Origin: Epiperipatus broadwayi
Taxonomy: Eukaryota > Onychophora > Udeonychophora > Euonychophora > Peripatidae
Assembly (NCBI GenBank): GCA_028023455.1
Contig: JAQFVV010012434.1
Coordinates: 4,284,928-4,348,927 of the forward strand
Reading direction: 5' to 3'
DNA length: 64,000 bases
The notes under the pieces are model-generated. The model ran no database searches. It saw only the letters and a program-made list of their open reading frames with translations, and was not told the origin of the DNA. The translations under genes were made by a program, and so were the position numbers. Each line of letters begins with the position of its first letter. Within the stretch, counting starts at the first letter, position 1. This document shows, piece by piece, positions 1 through 14,511 of this stretch.

Positions 1-235
1 TTTAAATTACTGTTACATGCTTGAATGAATGATGCTGGTGAAAATTACTAGAATTTACGATACGTCATTCTTATTTGAAATTAAATGTATGTAAATAAAT
101 CAATTATTTTATATAGCGTGATGTTTATAAACTGTAATAGTTAAACAGCATTAAGCTGTTGCACATGCGCTTTGCAGATATTAAACATCGTGATTATAAA
201 CATCGTGCTATATAAAATAATTAATTTATTTAAAT
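1..235. repeat. Partial fold-back element, related to the one at 41 kb
   Basis: The first 70 bases resemble 41,168-41,240: both contain TGAATGAATGA, a GTGAAA..TT segment and CGTCATTC in the same order. Inside it, 92-130 (ending GCGTGATGTTTATAA) is the reverse complement of 194-231 (TTATAAACATCGTGC...), giving arms of about 38 bp. The motif GCTATATAAAATAA at the right arm also recurs at the ends of the 41-kb element. The copy starts before the window, so its left end is unknown. No coding capacity is seen. Confidence 0.55.
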
Positions 236-245
236 AAATATTTAG

Positions 246-409
246 TAACTAGAAGAATTTGAACTTAGGATTTTTCAGTCTATATTCATCCTATATTCCA
301 TCTCAAACAACTGTCACACATGACCACATACATCATGTGTGTTGGTTGTTTGAAATGGAGTAGAGGATGAATATAGACTGAAAAGTCCTAAGTTCAAATC
401 TCTAGTTAC
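246..409. repeat. Inverted repeat with 65-bp arms
   Basis: Arms 246-311 and 344-409 are near-perfect reverse complements (for example GAACTTAGGA against TCCTAAGTTC, and TATATTCATCC against GGATGAATATA) around a 32-bp loop. Transcribed, it would form a long hairpin. It is non-coding and looks like a fold-back or MITE-like element; no transposase match is visible. Confidence 0.8.
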
Positions 410-2152
410 TTATATAAAGAGCATTCAGTACCCTGAATGAACAGGTTAATTAAATAAATATTTTTAAAGTATTATTTAATTATTGTTTCAAAAATTGTTT
501 TTTTTAAACATTAATATGTTTTATTTTAGCATGTGTTTTATTCTTCATGTTTATTTTATAGAAATAAATTAATAAAACACATAACCTATTTGCTGAGTAC
601 ATTCAATGACTAAAGCTATATTTTCAATTTTTTTTTGGAAAAGTGTTGAAAAAAATGTTTTTTAATTACAAATTTTATTTCATAATTTAAGAGAGGGTGC
701 TAAAATTTACCTTGTACAAAGGCGCTTCTTAGGGCCTGAATAAAGATAATTTAATATATAAATTACTAGAGCTGTGTAATGATTTGTTAGGCCTTAATCA
801 AAAGAGACAGTAAAGAAAAAATATATATTAACTTCATCAATTAGTAATCGGTAAATCTAATGCGGACCACCTTCAATTTTACTATTCCAATTTGGAGGTC
901 AATTAAAAAGAGCTTTGTCCATATATATATATGAAAATATCCCAGTACATATCACTAGCTAAAAATTCAAATACAAAAATGTTCAAATCCCCCCCCCCCA
1001 AACGTTTGTTCAACAACACCCTCTGTGAAAAAATCTGTTTGAAATTCAAACTTATATTCATTTACAGAGGGTGTTGCTGAAAAAACAAAATGTTTGGGTG
1101 ATTTCAATATATATATTACTGACATAGTAATAACTGCTAAATTATGTTTTATGATTCAAATTTTGTTCATAAATTGTTCTAGTTTGGCCATAACTCACTT
1201 TTGTTTATTTCATTTACATTCATCATTTGACTATTTTTTTATTATGAAAAATATCACAAACAATCCCATATAAATTATTTTTTGTATTCATCTTAGAGAT
1301 GTAAAGGAGGCAATAAAATATATGTTGTAGTTCTAAACTTTGTGATGCTAAAGAAACTGTATTAAGTTGTTGCTAGAATTTAAAAATATAAACATCATTT
1401 GATTATTATAATGTATGTATTTATTTAGGATATTTTATCTCTATCTCTAGATAGATAGCATAGATAATACAATTAATGAAAACGCATAAATAAGGGGGGA
1501 TAATAAAAATGCATTTTCTCTTGACTAGCTTTAGCATGCAAGTGTTGAGATTTTTTTGTTCAATATTGATTAGTTATGTCTTTAAATAATGAATAAAAAT
1601 AATCAGATCTGATGCAAGTTATAGTTTAAACAGCTGAGGATTGATAGTAGGATATTAAATGATATTTAAATCCTTTAAAGAGTATAAATATGCATAGATT
1701 GAAATGGAATAAAATAAATTCTAAATGTTATACATTTTGGTTATGTATATTTCTATTTATAATCTATCCACCTCTCTCTTCTCAAAAAAAAACAAAAAAC
1801 ATTACTAATAACTTATTATATTTTAATAGCAAAGTCTATGAAATATAGCTATTTTAAAAAAGTTTTACATATCACCCAAAATATTCTTTCTACATTTGAA
1901 ACTATAAATAATAGTAAAGTTTTGCATTATGATGGGAAAGAATAATTATTATAAATTGCTATAATATTCATTAAGGCTGTAGCCTCAAGCATATGCGTAT
2001 AAAATGCGATAGTAGGGACCTCTACAGGTCTTAAGACCACAAGCTTACTCATTGGAAGAAATGTGCGTTTAAATAAATTTATAATTATAAATTGCTATGT
2101 AACTTACAAATTTTAAATAGTTTATATTTTTATAGTCTGACTGTTAATGAAA

Positions 2153-2155
<3 letters not shown>
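410..2155. other. A+T-rich stretch, no gene seen
   Basis: Apart from the fold-back at 972-1112, this stretch holds homopolymer runs and short TA tracts only. No open frame resembles a known protein, and no tRNA or other RNA gene is seen. Confidence 0.5.
972..1112. repeat. Fold-back repeat with C-run
   Basis: CAACAACACCCTCTGTGAAA (1010-1030) is the reverse complement of TTTACAGAGGGTGTTGCTG (1061-1080). The pairing continues outward less perfectly through AAACGTTTG/CAAAATGTTTG and the C-run at 990-999. Arms are about 50 bp. This is a small hairpin element of unknown family. Confidence 0.6.
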
Positions 2156-2225
<70 letters not shown>

Positions 2226-2226
2226 T
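2156..2226. repeat. (AAT)n microsatellite
   Basis: About 23 uninterrupted AAT/TAA trinucleotide units in a row. This is a simple-sequence repeat. Confidence 0.97.
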
Positions 2227-3559
2227 AGTCACATTTACCAGCAAAAAAGTGCATTGTGGATTTAAGGATTAATGTCAGATAATCATTTTAAGATAAATTT
2301 TAAATAATTGATATACACCTTTAAACTGGATAGCAAACTCAATTGTTTTTCCAAAATGCCTCACAAATCAAAAATGCACAAAAAAAAAATAAACACATAT
2401 AATAAGTTTCTAATAGGAAAGAATTTAATTCATTACCTTAAATTCAAAACACATAAAAAAGTGATAATAAATAAACGTTTTACTAAGCATATTGTAAATT
2501 TAAAATAACCCCCACTTATCTGGAGAAAATATATTGTATAAAACCTTTTAGTATATATATATATATATTTAAAAAACTAATTTTGCTTTTTATTTAGCTT
2601 GATAATTATTTATTCTCTTAATAATAATTAATTAAAATAAAGCATGTATATAAAAAAAGAATTAAAACAATGAAAATTTTTAATTTTATTTTTGTGAATT
2701 TAATGTTCTATTATTGAAAGTTTTTATTTTTATAATATATAACCAATAAAATTTTCAGTTATTTTGTAGCACTTTTCTTTTTTTTAAATATTTTTTTTTA
2801 GAATTTATCTTTTATAAATGCAATCAAAATTAAATAAAAATTAAATAAAGAAATATAAAATAAAACTTATTGCTATAGTTTTAATAATGTAAATGATTAA
2901 ATCTTTTTCCTGCTAATAATGCATTCTTTTACATTTGCAATAAAAGTTGCCATTATCTTGAATATATCAGAAACAAAATATTAGAATATTGGTTTAAAAT
3001 TGGGCTAATAACTAATATTTTTAACATATATTTAGTATACTTTAATCATTTAAATCTGATTATTAACTGCATAATGCACAAAATCACTTTTTTTTCTCCT
3101 TTTTTAGCTCCAGATAATTTCCAATTGCTGCAGGCAAAATTAGCATTGATAAGAATTTTATCCAAAATTGTTTAAACAATTATATTTTAGTTAATGTACA
3201 AATTCTAAAATATAATAATAATACCCTTTGTTGTCAAAGTATGTTTTTGATTATATATTTATGGAATAAAAAATTGCATTTTTTTTGCTTTTGTAACCAG
3301 TAATAGTAATTTTTTTTTTTACTTTTGATATGTTATAAATAAAGCACTTGCAAGTACATTGGATCAAAATTAGATACGTGTGTTAAATGTATTTTAATTT
3401 TATAATCAAAACATAATTTTATATAATATAAACTTAATAATGTCACCATTTTATCCTTGAATAACATAGCATTAATAAAGTCACTTTTTATAATGTCATC
3501 AATTTTGCAAAATGATTGACATTTTAAAAAAATGATGAATTTTTTTTAAAAATTGAATT

Positions 3560-3660
3560 GGAACTTTTTTTATAATTTTTTTAGGGTCATAAAGATTCCA
3601 AATCAAAATAGTGGGCAAAAATTATACGATGACCACTAAAGTGAACTTTTATATAAAGAG
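3560..3660 (+). repeat. Dispersed repeat, copy 1
   Basis: Shares TTTTTAGGGTCA, CCAAATCAAA/CCAATCAAA and a gapped GACCACTAAAGTGAACTTT / GACTACAACTTAAATGAACTTT block, in the same order, with 4573-4672. Similarity is patchy, so this is an old repeat. The pyrimidine-AG-GGT junction mimics a splice acceptor, but its presence in both copies favours a repeat over an exon. Confidence 0.4.
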
Positions 3661-4572
3661 GCATCATGTAAGGGAGGGGATAAAAGTTTATTAATATTTT
3701 CATTCACAATAACTGATTAAAAAGTAAATATCTACATTAAAGCTTATGATGTAACTTCAAATATTGAAATATATAATAAAGTATATCAAATCTCTTACAT
3801 GAATCAAGTATTTCTCACTCATTTATGAGTGTTTGTAATTGGATTAGCATAATACTACAGATAAAGCCTTTCTAAAAACAGAGTTTATTTATGTACATTA
3901 AATTTAATGCTATTTAGGATAAATCATCTTAATGCATCCAAATATTAATATTTTTTTCCTGAGATATATCTTTGCTTCATGACTAAACTATGACTTTACT
4001 TTCAATTAAATTAGTTTAAAAATATTTTAAGAACTATTACAAATTATCTTACATTGAAAGAATTAACCATTATGATAATTGAAAGTAAAATATTGCATGC
4101 ATTGGATTATAATGATTTGATAAAAAATTGCAGGTAAGAAAAAAGAACACTCATTGTAGAATATTTCATTAAACAATTTTTATTGCTTCAGTATGTGCCT
4201 GTATTGTTTGGTATGTGGTATAATATGGTAGACTGAAGCTCAAGAGCCAAGGATCATGCCCAGCTCTTCTACTTCTTGTACTCAAATTTTTGATATAAAC
4301 TACCAAGCAATAAATCAATTAACTATGTGTGCCATTATATTTCAGTATTTCAATTATTTTTATAAATGTATTGTATTTCATTTTATATAGTTTTTATTTT
4401 ATTTATAATTATCTATCAATTAAAACCACTACTAATGTTCTATATATTTTATAAAACAGTAAATTACTATTAATGATTAAGAGTTATTAAAAGAATACAG
4501 ATAAGCTAATTACAATGGTGGCTTGACATCAGACAATAATATTGTTGCATGAAAACTTCATATACTCTTTTT

Positions 4573-4672
4573 GCTTCTTTTTAGGGTCAAGTAATACTCA
4601 AGCCTGCCAATCAAATATATTTGAATGCTAAATTTAAATGTGGACTACAACTTAAATGAACTTTAACTTTTT
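4573..4672 (+). repeat. Dispersed repeat, copy 2
   Basis: Second copy of the repeat at 3560-3660. A 24-codon open frame follows the pyrimidine-rich TTTTTAG at about 4584, but since the same AG context occurs in the other copy it is more likely chance than a terminal exon. Confidence 0.4.
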
Positions 4673-7600
4673 ATATATTAATTCAGTATAAGACATATGA
4701 TACTACAATTGCTATAAATTAGCTTGTTGTTATAAATAAAGTGATTGTTTTCACTTATTTTTTGCTATTATTTTTGTTTTTATAAATTAATTTGATTACT
4801 TTCAGATTCATATGAAAACATGATGTCTTTACTTCTGAAAAAGTATGATTGTTCTACTGCTTTATGACATTGTTTTAGGGTTATCACAAATACTATTAAT
4901 GTAGACCTTTTTGTGTAATGTATCTGTGTAGTCAACTAAGATGTAAGTTCTTTTTTATTGTTTACATAAAAAATAAGTCTAGAAGAAACTCCATTTCTTC
5001 CTGGTATTGTTTTAATGTAATGTTTTTGGAATAAAAGAAATATGATTTTTTTGCTTGTTTATAAAATATTTTTGATTATTTTTACACACTAATTAGTTAT
5101 TATTTAAACAAATAGAACTACACATATACACTTCCAATGTATTTATCTTTTATTTTTAGAAATAGTTAATAAACTTGATGTAATATAAGATGGAAAATCA
5201 TGGCATGTGCAACATCACTACTTGTTCAAAATCCCACATGATGATAAAAAAGTTCCAAATATCATAATAAATATAAAGAAAATGGGTTTTAAAGAGAATT
5301 TGATATATTTCTTATAGATCACATTAGTTTGTTCAGAATTAAAAAATAAAAATAAAAAACAATTTGTTCATTTTTGAAACAATGTCTAGATAAATATTGT
5401 TGATGTTTATGGTCATTGTTCTTATTTATAAGTCAGGTTTTAAATATTTAAAAAGATCACATATCATTTTTTAGAATATTACTCATTTATAAAATTAAAT
5501 TGAAAATAAATGAAGCCCAATTTATCGAATTTTAGTATAAAATAAAGATGTTACAGAAAAGAAAGTTTGAGCATTTTCAAAATCTTTCACCAGGTAGATC
5601 AAAAGAAAATATCAGATTTCATAAGGATTAAATGATTGTAATCTAATATATAATATTATATAATTTTCTTTCTCTTATTGTTTTTATATGAAAACTGTAA
5701 TCAGAGAAAAATATGTTTATATGTAAGCATAGAAAACTTATTATGGTGGTATTTATTACATTTTAACAATAAAGCAATAAAATACATTGTTATTTATATA
5801 TTTTTTACTTTAATAACTTAATACTTTTTAATTCTATTTTATTTTTATAAGTATGTTGTTTTAGAAGTTTTAAAAACTTATATGAATGAAAAATATAAAA
5901 TATATTTTATGCCATACCATTACAAACTTAATTTTTTTACTTACTAAAAATGATGCAAAACATATTTTTAATAATTAATGTGCAAAAATTATTTTTGTCA
6001 TATAGATTATACAAATTAAAAACTATGTAGATGAAAAATTATTAATTTGCAGTGACAAAATTTAAAATAATATATTTATTTATTTGTTCCTACCATAAAA
6101 TGTGTAGAACAATTGAATTTTAATACTGAATTAAACTGTCATCTACACACTATAGAAGAAACTGTAATCAAAAAGAGAATGTAGAATATTGAACAAGAAT
6201 TAGATAAAAAATATGGTAAATTTGAAAAATCATTTATGATATATATTTCATTATAATGAAAGCAAGAAAGATGATAAAGGTCAATATAGGATAATTTTAT
6301 TATTATATTTCAACTATGGAAAATATTACTAACAATCATTTTAATAATATTTTTTATGTTTCTTTTTAATATTATAAAGGAGCCCTTAAGGTTTATATTC
6401 TACATCTAAATTATTATAATGTTAAAGTAAATCATTTTAAAAGGATGTTATCAGTAATAACAATGACATCATGTGCCTATTATATCTTATTATGTTTGCT
6501 ATCTCAATCTATCTCCAACTTTACCTGAAATAAATATCTTAAAAATGGAGATATTTACGGTATTTTGTTTATTTATTTAAAATGAGTTTCTGATTTTCTA
6601 TTACTTAGTATACTTCTCTAACAACTTTTTAGAATGCTCTGCTATTTTATGAATCTAGTAATCTGCTTTTCTTTTTTCTTTCCCAATCTCTCTTTTTATA
6701 TGCTTACAGACACACATTCTGTTATAATTTAATGACTTATATGTTTATTTTATTTTGTTTTTTTGTTTGTCTTTCTCTCTCTTTCATTCTGTGTCTATAT
6801 GAAATATGTGAAAAGATAGCAATACAACTTAATGTTTCTCTACTCTTAATTTATTTCCTCTTCATAACTATTTATTTAACTATCTGCCAACATTTTTTTT
6901 TTTTTTTGCTAATTTAAAAAAAATCATCACATTCTTTTATAAATACAGTAATATATTATTTTGGAAAATTTGCATATTAAATTTTAATTTAAAAGTTTAA
7001 GGCCATTTAGTAAGATATTAATTAAGTCGAAATGACACATCAATAATTAGAGTCATAATACTTGCCAGATCATGATACTGTATTTATTTTAAGAAATACT
7101 TTTGATTTACTAAATATAAAAAAAAAAATTGGAAAGCATGATGTCTCTATTTTTTTATTTTTTTTCCTCTCTCTTTTTCTCTTTCTTTCCCTCTTTTTAT
7201 ACTCATATAATAAGTTTTACCTCAGCAATTAATTCTGTGCTTCAAATCAGACCATTTTCTTAAATCTCCGTCTCTTTCAATCTTTCTCCATTATCATGTT
7301 GCTAATATGTCCTATTTATTTTTTTTCCGATTCGTAATTTTTTCAATAAATATTTTCCCCTAATATTCCTAATATTTGTTAAATGCCTAATCTTTTTCTT
7401 AATGTATTTTTTTATTTATCCAAGTTTTTCTATTGCATATTTACTCAAATACTCTTATAAATATATTCAAATAACCATTTACCGTTCTTTTTATCAGCGG
7501 AATATCCAGCCGCATATGTATATATATTATCTATTTTTCAAAACTATTTATATATTTCAGTATTTATTTTATATACTTATTTATCATTTATCTATTTTTT

Positions 7601-9180
7601 TAATAATTTTTTTTCATATTATAAATTAGTGAAATTTGGGTAACGATTTACCTTAATTTATAAAGTTACCGAAAGATGGCACTAATATACTATTATGTGT
7701 ATGATAAAAAAGAAAAATCAATAGGGTTAAGTATTTATTATATTTTCGTACAATGGGGATTCTTATATTTATATAATAAAATTATTCTCTTCTATCTATT
7801 TGTATAACTGTAATATAAATTAATCGTTTATAGAAGCTTTAAAATATTATTTTAAAAAAGGCAAGTTCCTAAGATATTAACTAAATCAAGAAAACAAGTT
7901 TTTCTATAAAATACAGATTGTATTTTCATGTAACATTTTGATTTAGCAAAGATTTTGCTAACATCAGACTCTTCCAATTAGGTTTTCAAATGGTCTATAA
8001 AACAAATCAAGCAGAAGAAACTTCAGTACACTTTTATTATCAGAGTAATGAATTGTATAAGAATCGAGAAATGAAAGAGAAAATTTTAAGAAATGTCTTT
8101 ATAAAATATCGTTTTCTAAATATCTCTTATAAATTTCTCAGTTATAAGTCCAATTTAAAAGTTTTAAACATATACGAAATTTTACATGTATACATATAAT
8201 TTGAGAACAATTTTTAAAAACGACCCCCTTTACCACACTCTCTAGGAAATAATCAATAAAACTGAACTCGTGTGCTCATGTGATATAAATCATCCATGTA
8301 TCTTTTTTCAAATCAGGGCTATTATTTTTATTTTAATTTCAAATTTTACTGGCCAATAATCTACATATTTAAGAGTAAATTATTGGTCACTAAATAGATA
8401 TCTAATTATTAGTTAAATAGTAAAACAAGAAAGGTTTCATTGAATGCCCAGCATTTGTCTAGTAAATTTTTGTTGTTTTCATATCTTATCTACTGGCTTA
8501 AACCAGCTGATTTGTATGTTTTAATCAGACACCCATTTATTGAACTAAAATTGAATAACTATGTTGATTATTGATTAGCTCTCAAATAAAAAAACTTGCT
8601 TGGAATCAGAAAAAAAAAATTAAAGTTTATAGTCATGGTTATGAAGATATATATATATTGAATTTAATATTTTCCATGGATTTTTATTATAATAAAGAAT
8701 AGAAACAAGAAGATTTTATCCATATGAGCAGAGATAAGCTTTGCCTTTAATGTTGCCAGGAAATTATTAATTACTTCTAAATGACAATTTTTTAGATTAC
8801 AAACTTTTTTCCAATTGGAGTGTATTGCTTCATCTGATACAAATAATTGGCATTTTAATTATATATCATTATACATTGTTAATTAAAAAAAATTGATAAT
8901 TGCCTGGCAATATCAAAAGCAAAGGCTTTCTCTGTTTATATATATATATTGTACCATTTCTTAAGGTAAATCTAACTTAATGTCTCTCCAACTAACTATC
9001 GATAAATATAATAAACAATAATCAAATTATTATACAATAACTATTAAAGATAAATACTATTATAACTATCTTAAAATACATTTCTAACATACAATATTTA
9101 ACAAAAGTAATATTTCATAATAATTAGATATAATAAATCAACCAAGTTAAAATATAACAATTATAACAATAATAAATAAT

Positions 9181-10690
9181 CAGGGTTCAAATTGAAATAC
9201 TCACCTCATCTGTTTTATTAAAAATTTAAATTATAATTATTTCATTAATTAAATATGATTCTATTATAAAATATTAATATCAAAAAATTATGAAAACTCT
9301 TAACATGAGACATTCAGCAAGGTACAATGGCTTAACACTGAGAATATATCCCAAAAGATATATTCTCAATGGCATAAGAATATTACTCCTACTTAATTGA
9401 TATAACAAAGACTACTTTGTAATACTCTCATATCCTATAACATGCATAGAATAATCTTAACTTAATAACTTATGAAATTTTTTATAAAAACAATAAGTCA
9501 TTTGCTATTCTTTTATAAAAATAATATTAAGATTCAACATTAACAAAATTTATATCTATCATCATCTCATATAATTCTATAATTACTTAATATTTCAGGT
9601 TCACTTCCTTTTGATAATACTAAACAAATTAATATCACGTAAATAAATGTAATGATGAATTTTAATATATTTAACCACCCTCACAAAATCACAATAAACA
9701 ATTAGAATATTTTAATGATCCTTAAAATCATACATCTATTTGATTATTAGTACTCTTCAATGAATGTAAGTAAAATCATAAATTCTTATAAAATATCATA
9801 TAATCTTTTATTTGTTATGTGGCAATCATAGAAAATATTATATTTTAATATAATTGCAATATTTTAAATTGCCATTGGATGATTTTCCTAATCACCAATA
9901 ATTATAATTTCTGTAATCATAACAATTATAATAATATATTTTTCATTAATCATATGCAATAATAATATTTTAAATAATCTTTGAAAATCATGTGTGTGGA
10001 TATGAAGAATCAAAGAAAAACAAGACACTTGGACAAATCAAACTCTCAAGACGATATTAATTTTAAAAGATTAACAAATTTTATTATAATTTAACAATAT
10101 TATGTTTATAACCTATAAATTTATAAACTCAAGATATTTACAATATAAAATAACATCAGATTAATTAATTAAATTAAAATATTTACATAAGAAAAAATTA
10201 AATAATATGAAAATAAACAAACAAAATAGCTTTCATTCTGACTATTTTCAGTGGGAAAATAAAATTATACAGTACATTATAGTAGTAATCTATTATTATT
10301 ATCGTTAATACAACAATATTCTATTGTCACTATGATAATAAGACAATGACAATAAATGAATATGTTTCATTATATTAATACTATGCTTCATACAATTTAA
10401 AAATAACTATAATTAGATGATGCTTAATACTATCAACTTTAATTTAAGTTATCACTTATTTAAAACTTAGCATAACTTAGCAAATAATATAATATTTAAA
10501 AAAATAAATTATTAGGCACTTCTTTTACATTCTAGCAAGACATTTTTCTTTACCGTTTGGATATGTTATGACATTTCAATTCAAAATGTAAATAAAGAAA
10601 AATATAGTTATTGCATCACTTTATAAAATTAATTACTTTTAAAATATTTATCAATATAATCCTATAATTTCTATCTGTTTTATGAGCTCA
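9181..10690. repeat. A+T-rich dispersed element, copy 1
   Basis: Several islands occur in the same order and similar spacing as at 39,780-40,680. These are CATGAGAC, TCAATGGCATAAGAA, TGTGGCAAT, and TTTTAACAAAG/ATTAACAAA followed by TTTATTATAAT(A)TTAACAATAT. An 11-bp perfect hairpin (GAGAATATATC, loop CCAAAA, GATATATTCTC) sits at about 9339-9368. It is non-coding and could be the A+T-rich body of a non-autonomous element. The boundaries are guesses. Confidence 0.4.
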
Positions 10691-13600
10691 CTCTTCTTAG
10701 AGCAAATTTAAATTATATTAAAGAATTAATAATAATGTGAAAGGCTAAAACCTTCAACAGAAGCACCTTAAAAATGCTTATGTGACAGCCAATCAGAGGT
10801 AATAATACTATATTTCAGAAATGATTCTGTTGTTATTATCAGTACTAAACCATTAAAACTTAATAATATGGAGCATAAAAAACATATGATATATCCAGAG
10901 ATATAGGGGGTTATGCTAGAACAAAGAGAATGAACTAACAACCTAGACCATGATTATTTCATGACTGCAAATGTTCTGAAAATCCCAGTGTCATTTTTGA
11001 ATAATCTTTAGGGATATGAAAAAAAAAGAGGCAATCAATTCCTTATTTAAATAACTATACCAATACCGTACAAAAGTATAGTCTTAATCTTCTCAAAGTT
11101 TTATGGGCATCATTCATGATTCACCCACAATGATCATTTCTATTATCACTCGGGGTAAGGAAAGAAGTATACCTGATGTGATGCAACATGGATCTACCAT
11201 ATATTCCAAATATTATGCATGGGTCATTATAATCATTCAACATGATAACAGTCAAATCTCATACTAATATTACTTACCATGAATATATAAAGACACTCAG
11301 CAAAATGGAATATGTTACAATTTAACACATGTAAATTATAATTATTATATCAATTCAAGAATGGCCCACAACTATAGCTGTCATAAACTATTATTTAGTT
11401 AAGTATTACATATTAAACACCATATCTATGCACTTAAATTAAATAGAGTTGGATATTACCCATTTATTACTATTCAGCAATTGTAGTTTTTATCAATTAG
11501 AAAAAAAAATTAAGATAAAATTGTAATAATTTATTGTGAAAAATGTTACCCTTTTTATCTGTGTTCATATTCAAAATATGAATGAAATTTACACTAAAAA
11601 GATTATCTTCACCTTTTTTTTTCATATTTAGAACAAGTTTATATTTATATCACAAGTTTCATTATCTACCTAAGCCAGTTTTTACATCTGTAATAATAAT
11701 GTATACAATATTACAAGACAATATTAATAATAATAAACAATCATTACACAAAACTTCTTCTTTCACATTTTTTCTTGAGAAACAAAGAAACAAAATCTTG
11801 ATGGCAACTATTTGAATCTGTAGTATTATATAAGTGATGAATATTCTTTACCACATAAGTATATTTCATATGTGTTTATTAATTTAAATGGTAATCCTAG
11901 TGCATTGCTGGTTCTATAAATAATAATAGTTTTCTTCTGTTATTTCTAAACACTTTGAATATTCTGGAGAGTAAAGAAGTGGAAGATAAATATTGCTTTT
12001 TATATGTATGGATTTCATATATTTTATTACTTAATGGAAATGTTTACTAACTAGCACATTATAAATCTATACCAAAATTAAGTTGACAATTCAATATTGG
12101 TGAAATTTTATAATTCACTTTAATAAATGTGTCAATTCCACTTGCCACTGAAAGCTTGAAAATGGCGTATCCATTGCTGTCCCAATGGAAGTTTAAGGCG
12201 ATGCTGAGGATATTTAATACTAAGAGTCTTAATACACATTTTTTTAAATTTTCATAATTTAGTATATTCATTTATATTATTAAATTAGGCAGATATAAAT
12301 TATTGCTGTGCTTATACTTAATTGCAATAGAACAATTTTTTAAAATTTTTCTTCCTCATGTAATGAAAATTAATATAGCATGATAAAATTGTGGTAACTG
12401 CAGTTAACTTTAAATAGTATTTCACATTAATGAAAACATGTTATGAGTGTCTTATAAATTTAAGCGGCAATGAAAGACATTAAATATCTCTTATTATAGT
12501 CCTGCTTCTTTTAAATTTATTTTCCAACTGAAAGTACAAAATAATTTTCTCTTCCTTTCTTCTTGTTATTTTAAATAAATTATAACTATATTTATAATCC
12601 ACACTGTAAACAATGTAATTAAAACATTTATAACATAAAGAGTAAAATTTCAAGCTTACAAACTTTTGAGTTGGTTTAAATTTGAAGTCCATTTTGGTGG
12701 ACTTTTTCTCCAATATGTCTATCAGTTTTAATGTGAACTTTTTATAATTATCAATTGGCAGTCGTGATGTGATTCGTGTTTGCAGGTCTGATAGAATTTC
12801 TACTCCATTAATTATAAATTGCTAATCCAATTCAATTCTATTTTATTTCAGATCAAATTCTCCTTTTTACTTTTAATAATTTTCAGCTTCCCAATTCTTC
12901 TTCCCAGCTTTTGTTATTTTTCCTCCTGTTCTTAAGTTTTTCAATAAAAATATATGTTGGCCTATTTATTAACTTTTACCTGAGATGATGATTGTAAAAA
13001 TTAACAGACCAATTAAATTGTACTTACAATTAGTAATTCTCTGTCTATAAACATAAATGAAAACTAATTAAGCTGTTCAAAACTATTTTAAATTGAAATA
13101 AAAATATGCTTAAGAATTAATTATAAAGTTTAATTTAGAATAGCTATAATTTTAAGTCTTTTAATGATAATTATTTAATAATAATAAGATGCCAAATATA
13201 TTTATATACTTTTAATTTTAATATAACACTAATAAATTGTTATTTTGATACTATTACAATTAATCTATTTAACAGATTGCATATAAAAAGTCTCGTACAC
13301 AATCTTCTTAAACAGACCAATTCTTTATTACTTTCAGGAGATTTATTGATGAAATTTACTTATTTTTATAATATAATTTAGCAATCATGATAACACACTA
13401 CTGATATAATATATTTATTTAATATATTTAATTATTATCAATTAAAATTTAAAATTGTATACAAATTGCCATGTAAATAGGGCTTGACAAGCATTGAGCC
13501 CCACCATAAGGTTACTATATATATATATATTAAAGTGATACCACACAACAGTTCTTGGGTGTATTGTTTCATCAATTACAGGCATTGCAATTATATATCA

Positions 13601-14407
13601 TTATGTATTTGATATTGGTTATTTATTTGCAGAAAGTTAAAATAAGTAGAAATAGCTTTTGCAAATTTAAATATCAGCCAATTCAAATAAGTTAGTCTTA
13701 AATAATTTGGCTGATTTAATATCTTCTTTTTTAATTGTTGTGATTCAAAAAAGTTTTCCATATAAACCTTGGATATGCAGTAAGATATGAATATTTTTTT
13801 ACTGTAAAAAGTTGGTTGAATTACAATGGCTAGAGGATTCAGATGTTTATATTTAAGAGTTTTGAAATGTGAGACTTTAATTGGCTACTGTATATGTAAT
13901 AAATCATGCACAAATATATATATATGTGTATTGATGATTAATGAATTAATCAACAAATATAAACTATTATTTTAGTAAATGAATTTTTGTTCGATTTATA
14001 ATAATCATGACTTTTATTTATTGTTAACTTTTATATAAATTTATCTCTCTTTTTATTTGTATGTTTTTGATTTATATATTCCAAAGTTGTTTTTAACTTT
14101 TTAATGTACAGTATTTCTTTTTTGTTTGCTTATTTTTTGTTCAAAAAGTAGTTTTGTAAATAAAGATTGTTTTTATACTTTAGACAATTGACTGAAGAAT
14201 TTGAAATGTATTATAGAACCCTTTAAATATATTAAGTATATTTTAAATCTTTCAATTAATTTTTGATTATATTTAAAACTTTGAGTATCATATTATTTTA
14301 TGTTCAATTACCAATAACATCTGTTTGAAGGTATATGCTGGACTTTTTTTTTTCAGTTTTGCTTTATTTTTATATATTCTCCTTAATGATGTTGTGTGTT
14401 TATTCTG
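10691..14407. other. A+T-rich stretch, no gene seen
   Basis: Open frames of 70-77 codons at 11,582-11,815 and (minus) 12,059-12,271 and 12,480-12,713 show no recognisable domain and have the composition of background. No RNA gene was recognised. A short TA run lies at about 13,517-13,532. Confidence 0.45.
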
Positions 14408-14511
14408 TATATATATCACCAATAATTTTTTATAACACAATTTTATTATGTGCAGGTATATATATATCACCAATAATTTTTTATAACACAATTGTATTAT
14501 GTGCAGGTATA
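14408..14511 (+). repeat. 52-bp tandem duplication
   Basis: Two adjacent copies (about 14,408-14,459 and 14,460-14,511) of a unit containing ATCACCAATAATTTTTTATA and ending in TGTGCAGGTATATATA. They differ at about one base, so the duplication is recent. Confidence 0.9.

Larger units (their letters stand above)
2227..9180. other. A+T-rich stretch, essentially featureless
   Basis: Almost 7 kb of A+T-rich sequence with frequent homopolymers and pyrimidine-rich patches around 6.7-7.6 kb. The longer open frames here (about 60-75 codons, for example 6732-6917 and 7402-7629) are low-complexity Phe/Ile/Tyr-rich translations expected by chance in such DNA. The only repeat noticed is the dispersed pair at 3560-3660 and 4573-4672. 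Confidence 0.5.

Noticed and set aside
14186-14215. CTGAAGAATTTGAAATG as a ribozyme core
   Set aside because: Only four bases separate the two core blocks, so no stem II is possible; chance match.
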